Assembly (NCBI RefSeq): GCF_013318015.2
Contig: NZ_CP115841.1
Location: forward strand, 496,001-560,000
Length of the DNA: 64,000 nt
Reading direction: 5' to 3'
DNA from: Agrobacterium tumefaciens
GTDB taxonomy: Bacteria > Pseudomonadota > Alphaproteobacteria > Rhizobiales > Rhizobiaceae
Notes under the pieces: model-generated
Told to the model about the DNA's origin: nothing
Databases searched by the model: none
What the model saw: the letters and a program-made list of their open reading frames with translations, nothing else
Program-made: the position numbers and the translations under genes
Shown: one piece after another, positions 52,535 to 62,817 of the stretch
Layout of the letters: the number at the start of each line of letters is the position of its first letter
Position numbering within the stretch: position 1 is the stretch's first letter

Positions 52535-52806
52535 CATAATCTCCATATTGAATCCGGCGTGCTGACGACGCGGATTTGCGCGTCTGCATCAGCCGACGCC
52601 GCTTTGCGGCGTTCATTTGTGGTGAATATGGGCGGGTTTTGTCGTTCAGCAAAGATCGCCATCTGGCGATTGACCGTCCACTATTCGTTGACAATGCCCC
52701 TGTTGCTGCTCCGACGCGGCTTTGACTTCAATCAAGGCGAAGGGCGCATCGGCAGGGAAATATGAGCCCGACACGTGAACGGCAGATTACGCCAAAGGAG
52801 ATAGCC

Positions 52807-53217
52807 ATGTACAAGAAAATCATCGTACCGGTAGACCTCAGCGCCATCGACAAGGGAGAGAAGATTCTCGCCAAGGCCAAGGCGCTGCTGGATGTCGATG
52901 GCGAGATCGTCCTCATCAATGTGGTTGAGGAACTGCCCGGCTATATGGCGATCGACCTGCCGGTAGACCTCATCGAAAATGCCATCAAGGATGCCAAGAC
53001 GAAACTTGCGGATATTCAGGCGAAGGCCGGCTTCAAGGGCAAGCACGAAATCAGAAGCGGCGCGCCGGCGCGTGAAATCATAGCCGCTGCCGAAGAGCAC
53101 AAGGCCGATCTCATCATCATCGCATCGCATATGCCTGACTTTACCAATTATTTCATCGGCGCCACCGCCGACCGCGTGGTGCGCCATGCCAAGTGCTCGG
53201 TGCTGATTGACAGGTAA
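52807..53217 (+). CDS. Universal stress protein (UspA family)
   Basis: 136-residue cytoplasmic stress protein. It begins MYKKIIVPVDLSAIDKGEKILAKAKALL and ends IIIASHMPDFTNYFIGATADRVVRHAKCSVLIDR. The ATP-binding motif G-x2-G is modified to IGATADRVVRHAKCSV, close to the UspFG-like group that binds ATP. Ribosome site GGAG precedes ATG 52807. A DksA-type gene follows after 61 bases, and the two may share a promoter. Confidence 0.93.
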   Translation: MYKKIIVPVDLSAIDKGEKILAKAKALLDVDGEIVLINVVEELPGYMAIDLPVDLIENAIKDAKTKLADIQAKAGFKGKHEIRSGAPAREIIAAAEEHKADLIIIASHMPDFTNYFIGATADRVVRHAKCSVLIDR

Positions 53218-53278
53218 AGTGAGTTGAAATCTTGGGGTTGCGGGCGATTTTCGCCCGCACCGGCTGGAGGAGAAGACC

Positions 53279-53599
53279 ATGAATGTCGAAAGTTACGAGA
53301 AAATCCTGCGCGACCGCCAGCGCGAGCTTTACAGCCGCCTGCACAAAATCGAGGCGGATTTCGAAGAACCGCGCAACCCCGATGACGACGATCGCGCCGC
53401 TGAACGCAGCAATGACGAGGTGCTGGATGAAATTGGGCAGGTGGGCCAGGACGAGTTGCGCGCCATCGACGCCGCACTCGACCGCATCGCGAACGGTACC
53501 TACGGCACCTGCGTCAAATGCGGCAAGAAAATTTCGGAAGACCGCCTGAAAGCCGTGCCCTATACGCCGTTCTGCCAGGAATGCGCTGCGGCCTTGTGA
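53279..53599 (+). CDS. DksA/TraR-type C4 zinc-finger protein
   Basis: 106-residue protein with an N-terminal coiled-coil (SYEKILRDRQRELYSRLHKIEADFEEPRNPDDDDRAAER). The C-terminal zinc finger is Cys78-Val-Lys-Cys81 and Cys99-Gln-Glu-Cys102 (GTCVKCGKKISEDRL, PFCQECAAAL). It is shorter than true DksA and resembles TraR-like relatives. It may bind RNA polymerase. Ribosome site GGAGGAGAAGACC. It follows a universal stress gene. Confidence 0.92.
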   Translation: MNVESYEKILRDRQRELYSRLHKIEADFEEPRNPDDDDRAAERSNDEVLDEIGQVGQDELRAIDAALDRIANGTYGTCVKCGKKISEDRLKAVPYTPFCQECAAAL

Positions 53600-53617
53600 G
53601 GGCGCTCCTTTTTCCCT

Positions 53618-53650
53618 CCTCATTCCTGTGACAAGCGCAGGAATGAGGGA
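53618..53650. repeat. Intergenic palindrome, CTCATTCCTGTG family, copy 5
   Basis: CCTCATTCCTG and CAGGAATGAGG pair around TGACAAGCG, just after the DksA-type gene. One of five related elements in the window. Confidence 0.75.
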
Positions 53651-53787
53651 AACGGCGAGGCCACCGATCAACCTCTCCTTTCGCAACAGCCCGGAACGCA
53701 ATTTGATCGCCGTTAACCGGCTGCTGTCTTGTTCCTGTCTAATATTGCCGTCATGCTTGGCCACAAGCAGGCAAACGGGAATGGACT

Positions 53788-54456
53788 ATGAGTAACGTGT
53801 GGCGGTTTGGTCGCCAGTATGATTTTCACGAGATTGTCGCCGATGGTATCGTCCACGGCGTGGGTATCGTTTTTGCGCTGGTGGGCGCCACGGCGCTGAT
53901 TTTTTACGCGACCGTCTGGGGCAGCCTCAGCGCCATCGCGGCCGCCTGGATTTACGGACTCGGCCTTGTCGCCTGCCTTTCCGTGTCCTTCACCTATAAT
54001 ATCTGGCCGCATTCCAACGTAAAATGGTTCCTGCGCCGGCTGGATCACTCGGCGATCTTCATCCTGATCGCCGCCACCTACACGCCGTTCCTGATGCGCG
54101 GTATCCACGAGCCGCTGATTGCCACCATGCTGGGGCTGATCTGGCTTGCCGCCATCTGCGGCATATTGCTCAAATGCCTGTTTCCCGGCCGTTACGACCG
54201 GGTCGCCATAGGCCTTTATCTCGCCATGGGCTGGAGCGGCATCATGGTGGTGCAGCCGCTCTCAACGCATCTGGCCCCCGTCACGCTCTGGCTAATTGTC
54301 GCTGGCGGTGTCATCTATTCGCTCGGCGTGGTCTTCCACGTCTGGGAAAAGCTGCGATTCCAGAACGCCATCTGGCACGGTTTCGTCGTTGCCGCCGCCG
54401 TTGTCCACTATTTTGCCGTGGTCACTTCCTTCAGCCTCGTTCCCATGTCTTCCTGA
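53788..54456 (+). CDS. Hemolysin III (YqfA/HlyIII) family membrane protein
   Basis: 222-residue membrane protein with about seven hydrophobic segments. The family motifs are DGIVHGVGIVFALVGATALI, RRLDHSAIFILIAATYTPFLM and FHVWEKLRFQNAIWHGFVVAAAVVHYFAV, with the conserved His residues of the PAQR-like metal site. The function in bacteria is not established. Preceded by GGGAATGGACT. Confidence 0.92.
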   Translation: MSNVWRFGRQYDFHEIVADGIVHGVGIVFALVGATALIFYATVWGSLSAIAAAWIYGLGLVACLSVSFTYNIWPHSNVKWFLRRLDHSAIFILIAATYTPFLMRGIHEPLIATMLGLIWLAAICGILLKCLFPGRYDRVAIGLYLAMGWSGIMVVQPLSTHLAPVTLWLIVAGGVIYSLGVVFHVWEKLRFQNAIWHGFVVAAAVVHYFAVVTSFSLVPMSS

Positions 54457-54563
54457 GCTAGAGAGCACTGGACAGCCATCCGCGTCATCGCCTAATGCTC
54501 GCCTGAAGGTCGTGCCCCGGAACGTTGGGCGCGCGATGCAGACAAGAATGAGGGCGAACGATA

Positions 54564-55061
54564 ATGAGTTTGGAACTGCGCGATGCCACCGTGGACGATC
54601 TTTCCGGCATCATGGAGATTTACAACGACGCGGTCCTGAACACGACGGCGATCTGGAACGAAGTGCTGGTCGATCTGGAAAACCGCAAGGAATGGTTTTC
54701 CGCCCGCAAGTCACGTGGCTTTCCTGTGATCGTCGCGATTCTTGACGGCAAGGTTGCCGGCTACGCTTCCTATGGCGACTGGCGCGCCTTCGACGGCTAT
54801 CGCCACACCCGCGAACATTCGGTTTATGTCCACAAGGACGCGCGCGGCCACGGCATCGGCAAGCGGCTGATGCAGGCGCTCATCGACCACGCCTCCGGCA
54901 ACGATGTGCATGTGCTGATCGCCGCGATCGAATCGGAAAACGCCGCCTCCATCCGCCTGCACGAAAGCCTCGGTTTCACCGTTGCCGGCCGGTTTTCGGA
55001 AGTGGGCACCAAGTTTGGCCGCTGGCTGGACCTGACCTGCATGGAGCTTAAACTGAACTAG
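54564..55061 (+). CDS. Phosphinothricin-type GNAT acetyltransferase
   Basis: 165-residue acetyltransferase. LRDATVDDLSGIMEIYNDAVLNTTAIWNEVLVDLENR, the acetyl-CoA loop KDARGHGIGKRLMQALIDHASG and LHESLGFTVAGRFSEVGTKFGRWLDLTCMEL match the PAT/MnaT group. It is closer to canonical PAT (IWNE, DLENRKEWF) than the protein at 28938, and the two probably acylate different amino-acid analogues. Confidence 0.92.
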   Translation: MSLELRDATVDDLSGIMEIYNDAVLNTTAIWNEVLVDLENRKEWFSARKSRGFPVIVAILDGKVAGYASYGDWRAFDGYRHTREHSVYVHKDARGHGIGKRLMQALIDHASGNDVHVLIAAIESENAASIRLHESLGFTVAGRFSEVGTKFGRWLDLTCMELKLN

Positions 55062-55081
55062 TACGCGGGCCGGGATTTCTC

Positions 55082-55708
55082 TCAGGCGGGGCGCCGGGCG
55101 AAGGCCAGCATGACACCGAAAGCCATCATCATCGAGCCGCTGATCCGGTTGACGCGCTTCAGGGCGCGCGCATTGCGCATAAGACCGGACAGTCGCGAAC
55201 CGACAAAGGCATAAACGGTGATGGCCACCACCTCGAGCAGCAGGAAAATTGCCCCGAGCGTGGCGAAGCTCTGCCAATAGGCGTCCTGCTGGATGAATTG
55301 CGGGAAAAAGGCCGTGAATATCAGGATGGCCTTCGGATTGCCGGAGGCGACAAAAAACTCCTGCCGCAGATAGGTCTTGAGAATATTTCCGTTGCCCGAG
55401 GAGATATCGGGAGCGGTGACATCCGCCCTTGAGCGGATGAGCTTGAAGCCGATCCACAGCAGGTAGAGAACGCCGATCCATTTGATCAGCGAAAACATCA
55501 TTTCGGAAGCCATCAAAAGTGCGCCGAGGCCCAAAGCGGCGATCGCGATCATGCCCGCAAACGCAACCAGCCGGCCGCTCGCGGCCATCACTGCCGTTGC
55601 CATGCCGTATCGCGCACCAACCGTCATCGACAGAAGATTGTTTGGCCCGAACGCCATGTTCAGGGCAAAGCAGGCGGGAATGAATATGAGGATGGTTTCG
55701 AGCGCCAT
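55082..55708 (-). CDS. LysE/RhtB-family exporter
   Basis: 208-residue exporter with the family start ALETILIFIPACFALNMAFGPNNLLSMTVGARYGMATAVMAASG. The central VASGNPKAILIFTAFFPQFI is the conserved LysE motif. ATG 55708 gives the usual N-terminus. Third LysE-family gene in the window, here without an adjacent regulator. It is convergent with the acetyltransferase gene. Confidence 0.9.
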   Translation of the reverse strand: MALETILIFIPACFALNMAFGPNNLLSMTVGARYGMATAVMAASGRLVAFAGMIAIAALGLGALLMASEMMFSLIKWIGVLYLLWIGFKLIRSRADVTAPDISSGNGNILKTYLRQEFFVASGNPKAILIFTAFFPQFIQQDAYWQSFATLGAIFLLLEVVAITVYAFVGSRLSGLMRNARALKRVNRISGSMMMAFGVMLAFARRPA

Positions 55709-55824
55709 GACGGTGATCCGGAAGGAGTGAGATCGCGATAATCTCACTCTCCGGTCCGGCTGTCGAGACGGTCATTTTCTTCGCAAAAACGGCCGGCAGG
55801 CAACCGGCCGTTACCTGTCTCTCA

Positions 55825-56232
55825 TCAGATCGGTTCGAACACCATCGAATGGCCGTTGATGCAATAACGCAGGCCGGTGGGCGGTGGGCCGTCCGGAAAG
55901 ACGTGGCCGAGGTGGCCGCCGCAATTGGCGCAGCGGATTTCGGTGCGCACCATGCCAAGCGTCGCATCGCGATGTTCCGTCACCGCACCCGGTTTCACCG
56001 GTTCGAAATAGCTCGGCCAGCCGCAACCTGCATCGAATTTGGTATCGGAGAGGAACAGCGGTTCGTCGCAGGCGGCGCAGCGATAGAGGCCTTTCTGGAA
56101 CGTGTCCCAGTAGGGACCGGTAAATGGGCGCTCGGTGCCGTGTTCACGCAGGATGCGATATTGCTCCGGCGTCAGCTGCTCGCGCCAGTCGGCATCGCTC
56201 TTGTTCACTTTCGGGGATGTCAGATCGCTCAT
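55825..56232 (-). CDS. msrB: Peptide methionine sulfoxide reductase MsrB
   Basis: 135-residue enzyme reducing methionine-R-sulfoxide. Zinc cysteines are CAAC and [14 protein letters not shown] is the substrate pocket and the catalytic residue is Cys124 in [16 protein letters not shown] 56232 follows AAAGGATCATTCC. Monocistronic, divergent from the pha operon. Confidence 0.96.
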   Translation of the reverse strand: MSDLTSPKVNKSDADWREQLTPEQYRILREHGTERPFTGPYWDTFQKGLYRCAACDEPLFLSDTKFDAGCGWPSYFEPVKPGAVTEHRDATLGMVRTEIRCANCGGHLGHVFPDGPPPTGLRYCINGHSMVFEPI

Positions 56233-56437
56233 GGAATGATCCTTTCTGTTCCTGCCAGAAATAGGCATCGGCGCTGCAGATTGAAAGAGGGCAGCTGTCA
56301 TAACGAGTACGTTATGGGCAGGTATGAGAGTCGATTTGGGTTGAGATGGCGGTGTCTATGCCTTAACTGAAAAATACGATTTGAAAAGAACGCCATTCAT
56401 GGGCGTACAGGGGTAGGGGAAGCCCTGGGAGATGTGA

Positions 56438-58807
56438 ATGACATCAGATGTCACGCAGCTGACATTCCTGTCGCTGTTTTTGCCGTTTCTGGCAGCGCTT
56501 GCCGCACCGATGCTGGTGAAAAGATTAGGTCACAATGCCGTCTGGATATTGGCGATCGCGCCCGCGCTGGCTTTTGTCCACTTCGCACTGATGCTGCCGC
56601 AGGTGGCGGCTGGCGGCGTGGTCACGGGCGGTTACGTCTGGGTTCCAAGTTTCAACCTCAGCTTTTCGTGGTTCATCGACGGCCTGTCGCTGACCTTTGC
56701 ACTTCTGATCACCGGTATCGGTCTGCTGATCGTGCTCTATGCCGGCGGTTACATGAAGGGGCATCCGCAGCAGGGCCGCTTCCTGTCTTTCCTGCTTCTG
56801 TTCATGGGCGCGATGCTGGGCGTCGTGGTTTCGGACAGCCTGTTGATGCTGTTCGTTTACTGGGAACTGACCTCGATAACCTCCTTCCTGCTGATCGGAT
56901 TCGACCATGCGCGCCCGGCCGCACGCCGTGCCGCCTTACAGGCGCTGGTGGTAACGGGCGGCGGCGGTCTGCTGCTGCTCGCCGGGTTGATCTTCATCTG
57001 GGACATGAGCGGCATGACGCAATTGTCCATGCTGGTGCGTGGCGGCGATATATTGCGCGACAGCCCGTTCTATCTGGCTGCGCTGCTGCTGGTTCTCGGC
57101 GGCGCGTTCACCAAATCGGCGCAGTTCCCGTTCCATTTCTGGCTTCCCAACGCGATGGAGGCACCAACGCCGGTTTCGGCCTATCTGCACTCGGCAACCA
57201 TGGTGAAGGCCGGCGTCTATCTTCTGATGCGCCTCAACCCCGTTCTCGGCGATACCGCTGCCTGGCAGATCCTGCTGCCGTTCTTCGGCGGGTTGACCAT
57301 GCTGACCGGCGCGCTGCTCGCCGTGCGCCAGACCGACCTGAAGCTGATGCTGGCCTATACCACCATGTCCTCGCTCGGTCTGCTGGTGATGCTGACCGGC
57401 TTTGGCTCGGACCACGCGATAGAGGCGGCTGTGCTTTATCTGGTGGCGCATTCGCTGTTCAAGGGCGCACTGTTCATGGTTGCCGGCATCATCGACCACG
57501 AGACCGGAACCCGCGATGTGACGAAGCTCGGCGGCTTGCGAAAAGCCATGCCGATCACCTTTGCGGCAGCACTTGCCGCAGCCATCTCCATGGCCGGCCT
57601 GCCGCCCTTTTTCGGCTTTCTCGCCAAGGAAGAGATTTATTATGCGCTGGCGCATGGCAATCCGCGTGCCGTGCTGTTCACCGGCATCGCCATTCTCGGC
57701 AATGCGCTGATGTTTGCCGTCGCTTTTGCCGTGGCGCTGAAACCTTTCCTCGGCAAGCCCGTGAAAACCCCGAAACACGCGCATGAGGGACCACTGCTGC
57801 TGTGGCTCGGCCCGGCGCTGCTGGCGATAAAGGGGCTGACCATCGCTCTCTTCGCTGGCCTTTCGCATTTTTACATTTCGACGCCGATGGCAAGCGCGAT
57901 CGCGGGTGAGGCGCGCCCGGTGGAAATCTCGCTCATTCCCCATATCGGCGTGCCGCTCGGCCTGTCGCTGCTGACGATCGCGCTCGGCATCGTCCTCTAT
58001 ATGCAGCTTTCCGCCGTTCGCGGCCTGATGGTGCGCACCTTCAAGGCGCTGGGTGCAGGGCCGGACAGGGGCTTCGATGTTTTCATCGAAACGCTGGTCA
58101 AAATCTCGTTCCACGTTGTCAGGCTTATCCAGCCCGGCAGGCTGGAATTTTACGTCACCGCCACTTTCGCCGTCATCGCCGTCGTGCTGCTTGCGCCGCT
58201 GTTTCTCTATGGCGAAATGCCGTCCATGCCGGCGTGGCCGCACGACATGAAAATCCATGAGCTGACCTTCATTGCCATCGCGGTTGCGGGCCTTGTCGCT
58301 GTGCTCACGGCGTCCAGTCGGCTTACGGCCATCATCGCGCTCGGCATTCAGGGGTTTGCGGTGGCGGTCATCTTCCTGCTGTTCGGTGCGCCCGATCTGT
58401 CGTTTACGCAATTCATGGTCGAAACCCTTTCCGTGGTCATTCTGACGCTGGTCATGACAAGGCTTCGCCTGTCGCCGTCAGACCATCGCGGCCCTGGCCA
58501 GAAGCTTCTGGACAGCACCATCGCCATTGCCTGCGGAACCGGCTTTGCCCTGTTCCTGATGCGGGCGACGGAAGCGTCGTTCGATAATCGCCTAACCGAT
58601 TTCTACAACACCTATTCCAAGGTCATCGCCCACGGGGCGAATGTGGTGAATGTCATCATCGTCGATTTCCGCGGCACGGATACGCTGGGCGAGATTGCGG
58701 TGGTGATGATAACAGGCCTGGCCATTCTCGCGCTCATCCGCATCCGCCCGGCTGCTGCCATCAAGGGCCCAGCAAAAATAGCGAAGAAGAAGGGAGCGCG
58801 GGCTTGA
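56438..58807 (+). CDS. phaA: Monovalent cation/H+ antiporter subunit A
   Basis: 789-residue membrane subunit of the seven-part Mrp/Pha antiporter. It resembles complex I subunit Nuo[54 protein letters not shown] and [22 protein letters not shown] carry the conserved Glu, Lys and His positions of the proton path. The C-terminal 150 residues are the MnhA-specific extension with [30 protein letters not shown]. It overlaps subunit B by 4 bases. The complex exports Na+ or K+ and supports alkaline growth; pha genes in Sinorhizobium affect K+ tolerance. Confidence 0.95.
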   Translation: MTSDVTQLTFLSLFLPFLAALAAPMLVKRLGHNAVWILAIAPALAFVHFALMLPQVAAGGVVTGGYVWVPSFNLSFSWFIDGLSLTFALLITGIGLLIVLYAGGYMKGHPQQGRFLSFLLLFMGAMLGVVVSDSLLMLFVYWELTSITSFLLIGFDHARPAARRAALQALVVTGGGGLLLLAGLIFIWDMSGMTQLSMLVRGGDILRDSPFYLAALLLVLGGAFTKSAQFPFHFWLPNAMEAPTPVSAYLHSATMVKAGVYLLMRLNPVLGDTAAWQILLPFFGGLTMLTGALLAVRQTDLKLMLAYTTMSSLGLLVMLTGFGSDHAIEAAVLYLVAHSLFKGALFMVAGIIDHETGTRDVTKLGGLRKAMPITFAAALAAAISMAGLPPFFGFLAKEEIYYALAHGNPRAVLFTGIAILGNALMFAVAFAVALKPFLGKPVKTPKHAHEGPLLLWLGPALLAIKGLTIALFAGLSHFYISTPMASAIAGEARPVEISLIPHIGVPLGLSLLTIALGIVLYMQLSAVRGLMVRTFKALGAGPDRGFDVFIETLVKISFHVVRLIQPGRLEFYVTATFAVIAVVLLAPLFLYGEMPSMPAWPHDMKIHELTFIAIAVAGLVAVLTASSRLTAIIALGIQGFAVAVIFLLFGAPDLSFTQFMVETLSVVILTLVMTRLRLSPSDHRGPGQKLLDSTIAIACGTGFALFLMRATEASFDNRLTDFYNTYSKVIAHGANVVNVIIVDFRGTDTLGEIAVVMITGLAILALIRIRPAAAIKGPAKIAKKKGARA

Positions 58808-59223
58808 ACACGCTTATCCTGCGCACCGTCGCCCCCGTAGTCACCAGCCTCATGGTGCTGTTTTCCATCTTTGTATTGCTGCGCGGCCATAACGAGCCGG
58901 GCGGCGGTTTCATTGGCGGGTTGATCGCGGTCTCGGCGCTGGCGATCTACGGCATCGCTTATGGTGTGGCCGCAGTCCGGCGCGCCATCGTGTACCATCC
59001 GCTGTCCATTGCCGGCGCGGGGCTGCTGTTGGCGATGTTGTCTGGTCTCGTCTCGATTGCAGCCGGCGTGCCCTTCATGACCGGGCTGTGGGTCTATCCG
59101 AGCCTGCTCGGTGTGGAAGTGCCACTCTCCACCGTCATGTCCTTCGACATCGGCGTTTATCTCGTCGTGGTCGGTGCCATCACCTCCATTGCGCTGGCTC
59201 TGGAAGAAAGGGATAGCGACTGA
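58804..59223 (+). CDS. phaB: Monovalent cation/H+ antiporter subunit B
   Basis: 139-residue membrane protein with four hydrophobic segments. [53 protein letters not shown] is the MnhB signature. The start, written TTG at 58804, overlaps the subunit A stop; the ribosome site is GGGAGCG. It ends in TGATGG, coupling it to subunit C. Confidence 0.93.
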   Translation: MNTLILRTVAPVVTSLMVLFSIFVLLRGHNEPGGGFIGGLIAVSALAIYGIAYGVAAVRRAIVYHPLSIAGAGLLLAMLSGLVSIAAGVPFMTGLWVYPSLLGVEVPLSTVMSFDIGVYLVVVGAITSIALALEERDSD

Positions 59224-59600
59224 TGGAAGCTGTCTTCTCCATTCTCGTCGGCATCTTCTTTTCGGTGGCGATCTATCTCATGCTCTCGCGTCACAGCATC
59301 CGCATGCTGCTCGGCATCGCCATTCTCGGCAACGCAGTCAACCTCCTGCTGTTCACGGCGGGAAGGCTGACGCGCGAAGTGCCGCCGATCATTCCGCCCG
59401 GCATGGACGCCCTGCCGGCGGGTGCCGCCAATCCGCTGCCGCAGGCGCTTATCCTCACGGCAATCGTCATTTCCTTTTCCTTCTTCTGTTTCCTGCTGGT
59501 GCTGACCTGGCGCGCGTTCCAGGAATTGCAGACCGACGACACCGACGAAATGCGCACCGCAGAACCGGCAGGCGAGCCTTTGCCGCCGCTCGGTTATTGA
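59223..59600 (+). CDS. phaC: Monovalent cation/H+ antiporter subunit C
   Basis: 125-residue NuoK-like subunit. [46 protein letters not shown] carries the conserved loop; three hydrophobic segments in all. It overlaps subunit B by one base and is followed after 20 bases by subunit D. Confidence 0.95.
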   Translation: MEAVFSILVGIFFSVAIYLMLSRHSIRMLLGIAILGNAVNLLLFTAGRLTREVPPIIPPGMDALPAGAANPLPQALILTAIVISFSFFCFLLVLTWRAFQELQTDDTDEMRTAEPAGEPLPPLGY

Positions 59601-59620
59601 GCGGGGCGGGGCACAGACAC

Positions 59621-61198
59621 ATGGCTTCATCCACCACCTCTGCAATATCAGATCTTTCCGCAGCGCTGGTCACGGCACCCGTGCCGCTATCCGACTGGCT
59701 GATCATCCTTCCCGTCGCGCTCTCAATCGGCGCAGGTGCGGTGCTGATGATGCTGCGCCACACCATGCGTCTGCATGCGCCCATTGCAATCACGGCACTT
59801 GTTCTGCTGGTACTGCTCGATGCTGCGCTTCTGTGGAAGGTCGTGACCCAAGGGCCGTTCACCATGGTCATGGGCCGCTGGCTGCCACCCTTCGGCATTG
59901 CCTTTACGGCTGATCTGACCGGCACGCTGCTGTCGCTCGCCGCCGCCATCGTGGCGCTGGCCGGTGCCATCCACGCCAGCGCCGATATCGACGCCAGCGG
60001 CAGGCGATACGGTTTTTATCCATTCCTGATGCTGTTGATGGCGGGTGTCACCGGTGCGTTCCTGACCGGCGACCTCTTCAACCTCTATGTCTGGTTCGAG
60101 GTGCTGCTGATCTCGTCCTTCGGCCTCATCGTGCTGGGCTCCACGCGCGAGCAGATCGATGGCGCGCTGAAATACGCCATCCTCAACCTCATCGGCACGA
60201 CGCTGTTCCTGATCACGGTCGGTTATCTCTATGCCATCTTCGGCACGCTCAATATGGCCGATATCGCGCTGAAGGCGACGCAGCTGCGCGGCACGGCTCC
60301 GCTGATGACGCTGGCCAGCCTGTTTGCTCTCGCCTTCGCCATGAAGGCGGCGGCCTTTCCGGTGAATTTCTGGCTGCCCGCCTCCTATCACACGCCGCGC
60401 ATCGTCGTTTCCGCCCTGTTCGGCGGCCTGCTTACCAAGGTCGGCATCTACGCGCTGCTGCGCGTCATGGTCATGCTGTTTCCGGTCGAGCGGGAGGAGC
60501 TGAGTATCGTCATCGCCATCTCTGCGGCGCTGACAATGGTGCTCGGCGCCATGGGTGCGCTCGCACAGAACGATATCCGCCGCATGCTCGGTTACATCGT
60601 CATATCGGGCATCGGTTACATGATGGCGGGCATCGCCATCGGCACGCCCTCCGGCGTTGCTGGCGCGATCTTTTACGCGCTGCACTCCATGGTGCTGATG
60701 ACGGCGCTTTATCTCGCCGCCGGCCACGCCGCCCGCCTTGGCGGCAGTTTTACCCTGACTTCGCTCGGTGGCCTTTATCGGCAGGCGCCGTGGTTTTCGG
60801 GCCTCGCGCTCGCCTTGTTTTTCGCCGGTTCCGGACTGCCGCCGTTTTCCGGCTTCTGGCCGAAGGTGGTTCTCGTCAAATCGGCGATCGATATCGGCGC
60901 CTGGTGGCTTGCCGCCGCACTTCTCCTGTCCGGCTTCATCGCCACCATCGCCTTCGGGCGGGTCTTCCTCTTATGTTTCTGGCGCCCGGCAGTGGCCTCA
61001 ACCGGCCAGGCGCCGTCGCTGCCTGCGTCGCCTCTGGCGGCCCCTTCTTTCGTCCCGCTGGTCGGGCTGACATTGCTGGTGGTGTTCTTCGGCCTGTTTC
61101 CGGAAAGCCTGCTCAATCTCAGCCAGCAGGCGGCTGCGGGGCTTGGCAACCCCGAAGCCTATATCCAGTCGGTGTTTTCCGAGGGGAGCAGACCATGA
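59621..61198 (+). CDS. phaD: Monovalent cation/H+ antiporter subunit D
   Basis: 525-residue NuoM/N-like subunit with about 14 hydrophobic segments. LFNLYVWFEVLLISSFGLIVLG, KAAAFPVNFWLPASYHTPRIVVSALFGGLLTKVGIYALLR and NDIRRMLGYIVISGIGYMMAGIAIG hold the conserved Glu, Lys and channel residues. ATG 59621 is chosen because upstream sequence in the same frame lies inside subunits B and C. Its stop overlaps the start of subunit E. Confidence 0.95.
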   Translation: MASSTTSAISDLSAALVTAPVPLSDWLIILPVALSIGAGAVLMMLRHTMRLHAPIAITALVLLVLLDAALLWKVVTQGPFTMVMGRWLPPFGIAFTADLTGTLLSLAAAIVALAGAIHASADIDASGRRYGFYPFLMLLMAGVTGAFLTGDLFNLYVWFEVLLISSFGLIVLGSTREQIDGALKYAILNLIGTTLFLITVGYLYAIFGTLNMADIALKATQLRGTAPLMTLASLFALAFAMKAAAFPVNFWLPASYHTPRIVVSALFGGLLTKVGIYALLRVMVMLFPVEREELSIVIAISAALTMVLGAMGALAQNDIRRMLGYIVISGIGYMMAGIAIGTPSGVAGAIFYALHSMVLMTALYLAAGHAARLGGSFTLTSLGGLYRQAPWFSGLALALFFAGSGLPPFSGFWPKVVLVKSAIDIGAWWLAAALLLSGFIATIAFGRVFLLCFWRPAVASTGQAPSLPASPLAAPSFVPLVGLTLLVVFFGLFPESLLNLSQQAAAGLGNPEAYIQSVFSEGSRP

Positions 61199-61674
61199 GC
61201 CGCTACATCCTGTTACTGCTCTTTGTTGGCGTATGGCTCGCTGTGAGCGGCAGCGTCACGCCGGCGAACATTCTCTTCGGCCTCATCGTCTCGGCGCTGG
61301 CGCTCGGCCTTATCCGTCACCAGATCCCCAAGGGCGGCCGTCATCGGCTGCGTCCGGTCCGCGTGCTGTCGCTGCTGCTGCTGTTCTTCAAGGAGCTGGC
61401 GCTATCGGCCTGGAAGGTGGCGGTGATGGTGACGCGGCCGAAGCTCGATGTGCAGCCCGGTATCTTCGCCTATCCGCTCAGGCTGACGACGGATTTCGAG
61501 ATCACGCTGCTTGCCAATCTCATCACGCTGACCCCCGGCACACTTTCGGTCGATGTTTCCGAGGATAAAACAACGCTCTACGTCCACGCGATCGATTGCA
61601 GCAATATCGAAGCCGCCAAGAATGACATCAGAAACGGCTTCGAAAAAAAGATCATGGAGGCGTTTCAGGGATGA
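61195..61674 (+). CDS. phaE: Monovalent cation/H+ antiporter subunit E
   Basis: 159-residue subunit with two to three N-terminal hydrophobic segments ([37 protein letters not shown]). The cytoplasmic part begins [59 protein letters not shown], the MnhE signature. It starts and stops in ATGA overlaps with D and F. Confidence 0.94.
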   Translation: MSRYILLLLFVGVWLAVSGSVTPANILFGLIVSALALGLIRHQIPKGGRHRLRPVRVLSLLLLFFKELALSAWKVAVMVTRPKLDVQPGIFAYPLRLTTDFEITLLANLITLTPGTLSVDVSEDKTTLYVHAIDCSNIEAAKNDIRNGFEKKIMEAFQG

Positions 61675-62057
61675 CGCCGGAACTCATAGTTTCATTTGCA
61701 ACTGTACTTGCCACGGTTGTACTGTCCGCTGCCTTTTTGCTGACAGTATATCGCGTCGTCGTCGGTCCGACCTTGCCGGACCGAATCGTCGCGCTCGACA
61801 TGCTGGTCGGTATCGCCATCGGCTTCATTGCGGTTATCGCCATCCGCACCGGCGTCGATCTTTATGTCGATATCGCCATTGCGCTCGGACTGGTGGGTTT
61901 TCTCGCAACGGTGGCTTTTGCCCGCTTCGTCCTGTCGCGCGGTGCAGATGGCAGGCGCAGGACAAAGGCTGTTCTCGACGGCGAGCGGGCATCGGAAGTT
62001 GTTGAAAAGCCTGAAAAACAAGTATCCAGGCGTGGAAAAAGAAGGGGCGGTCGATGA
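61671..62057 (+). CDS. phaF: Monovalent cation/H+ antiporter subunit F
   Basis: 128-residue subunit with three hydrophobic segments. [69 protein letters not shown] is the MnhF pattern, followed by a basic tail rich in Lys and Arg ([11 protein letters not shown]). It overlaps subunit G by 4 bases. Confidence 0.94.
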   Translation: MTPELIVSFATVLATVVLSAAFLLTVYRVVVGPTLPDRIVALDMLVGIAIGFIAVIAIRTGVDLYVDIAIALGLVGFLATVAFARFVLSRGADGRRRTKAVLDGERASEVVEKPEKQVSRRGKRRGGR

Positions 62058-62386
62058 TGGGCTGGATCGTGGCTATTCTGGTTGCGGCACTGACGGTCTC
62101 AGGTGCCGCCTTCTCGCTGATTGCGGCAATCGGGCTTAATCGCCTGCCGGATGTCTACACCCGCATGCATGCGGCCTCCAAGGCGGGAACGGTGGGCTCA
62201 GGCCTGTTGCTGCTGGCCGTTGGCATTCATTCCACGGAAATATCGACGCTGGCACGGGCACTTGCCGGTTTCTTTTTCTTTGTTCTGACAGCACCGGTCT
62301 CCGCACATCTTCTTGCAATGGCTGCACACAAGGCAGGTTATCCACTTGCTGATAAATCGGTAGTTGATGACCTAAAGAAAATTTGA
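62054..62386 (+). CDS. phaG: Monovalent cation/H+ antiporter subunit G
   Basis: 110-residue last subunit with three hydrophobic segments. [42 protein letters not shown] is the MnhG signature. A hairpin follows, ending the operon before ros. Confidence 0.94.
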   Translation: MMGWIVAILVAALTVSGAAFSLIAAIGLNRLPDVYTRMHAASKAGTVGSGLLLLAVGIHSTEISTLARALAGFFFFVLTAPVSAHLLAMAAHKAGYPLADKSVVDDLKKI

Positions 62387-62395
62387 AGTTGAATT

Positions 62396-62422
62396 ACCCC
62401 CTAATAATGGGGGGTCTTCGTT
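62396..62422 (+). terminator. Hairpin ending the pha operon
   Basis: ACCCCC and GGGGGGT pair around TAATAAT, followed by CTTCGTTTT, 9 bases after the phaG stop. Confidence 0.65.
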
Positions 62423-62696
62423 TTGCATTACTACTTGGCATAGTATTTTATTACCCGTGATTTTTTGTATTCCAATTAGACTGTTTTGGACTGAAAAAAT
62501 CATAATAGGAATTTGACTTTTGCTGTTTTGATGCTATCCAAATTAAGTGTAAAATTGCTTATTGCGATTTGCATCTAGCCTCTTCATGGTCGGCATAGGC
62601 ATTTTATTAATGTCTAATCTATGGTTGATCAGACCTTTGTTGGCCATGTCGCGGGCTACAAGTTGAATCTCGGATCAATTCGTTTCCGGTTTCGCT

Positions 62697-62718
62697 TGAA
62701 ATCTAGGGGTAGATTTCA
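62697..62718. promoter_or_regulatory. Candidate Ros operator (ros box) in the ros leader region
   Basis: TGAAATCTA-GGGG-TAGATTTCA is a perfect 9-base inverted repeat 99 bases before ros. Ros-controlled sites in vir promoters carry TTTCA half-sites, and ros represses its own gene. The remaining 62423-62690 stretch is AT-rich, with no gene I can support. Confidence 0.6.
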
Positions 62719-62817
62719 CGTTGGTTTCAACAGGGCGAAGGAGGGGCACCGGGTAACTTCACATCGCTCGATGCGGCGTTCATCCGTGTCTGGAGATAAA
62801 TAACAGGAGATACTTAA

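Noticed and set aside
54711..55967. 418-codon minus-strand frame across the acetyltransferase, LysE and msrB genes
   Set aside because: Overlaps three well-supported genes and carries no recognisable motif.
56434..58411. Large alternative frames on both strands over phaA
   Set aside because: phaA is unmistakable in frame from 56438; the others are compositional shadows.
62621..62803. 60-codon ORF in the ros leader
   Set aside because: No ribosome site, basic low-quality composition, and it overlaps the likely Ros operator.
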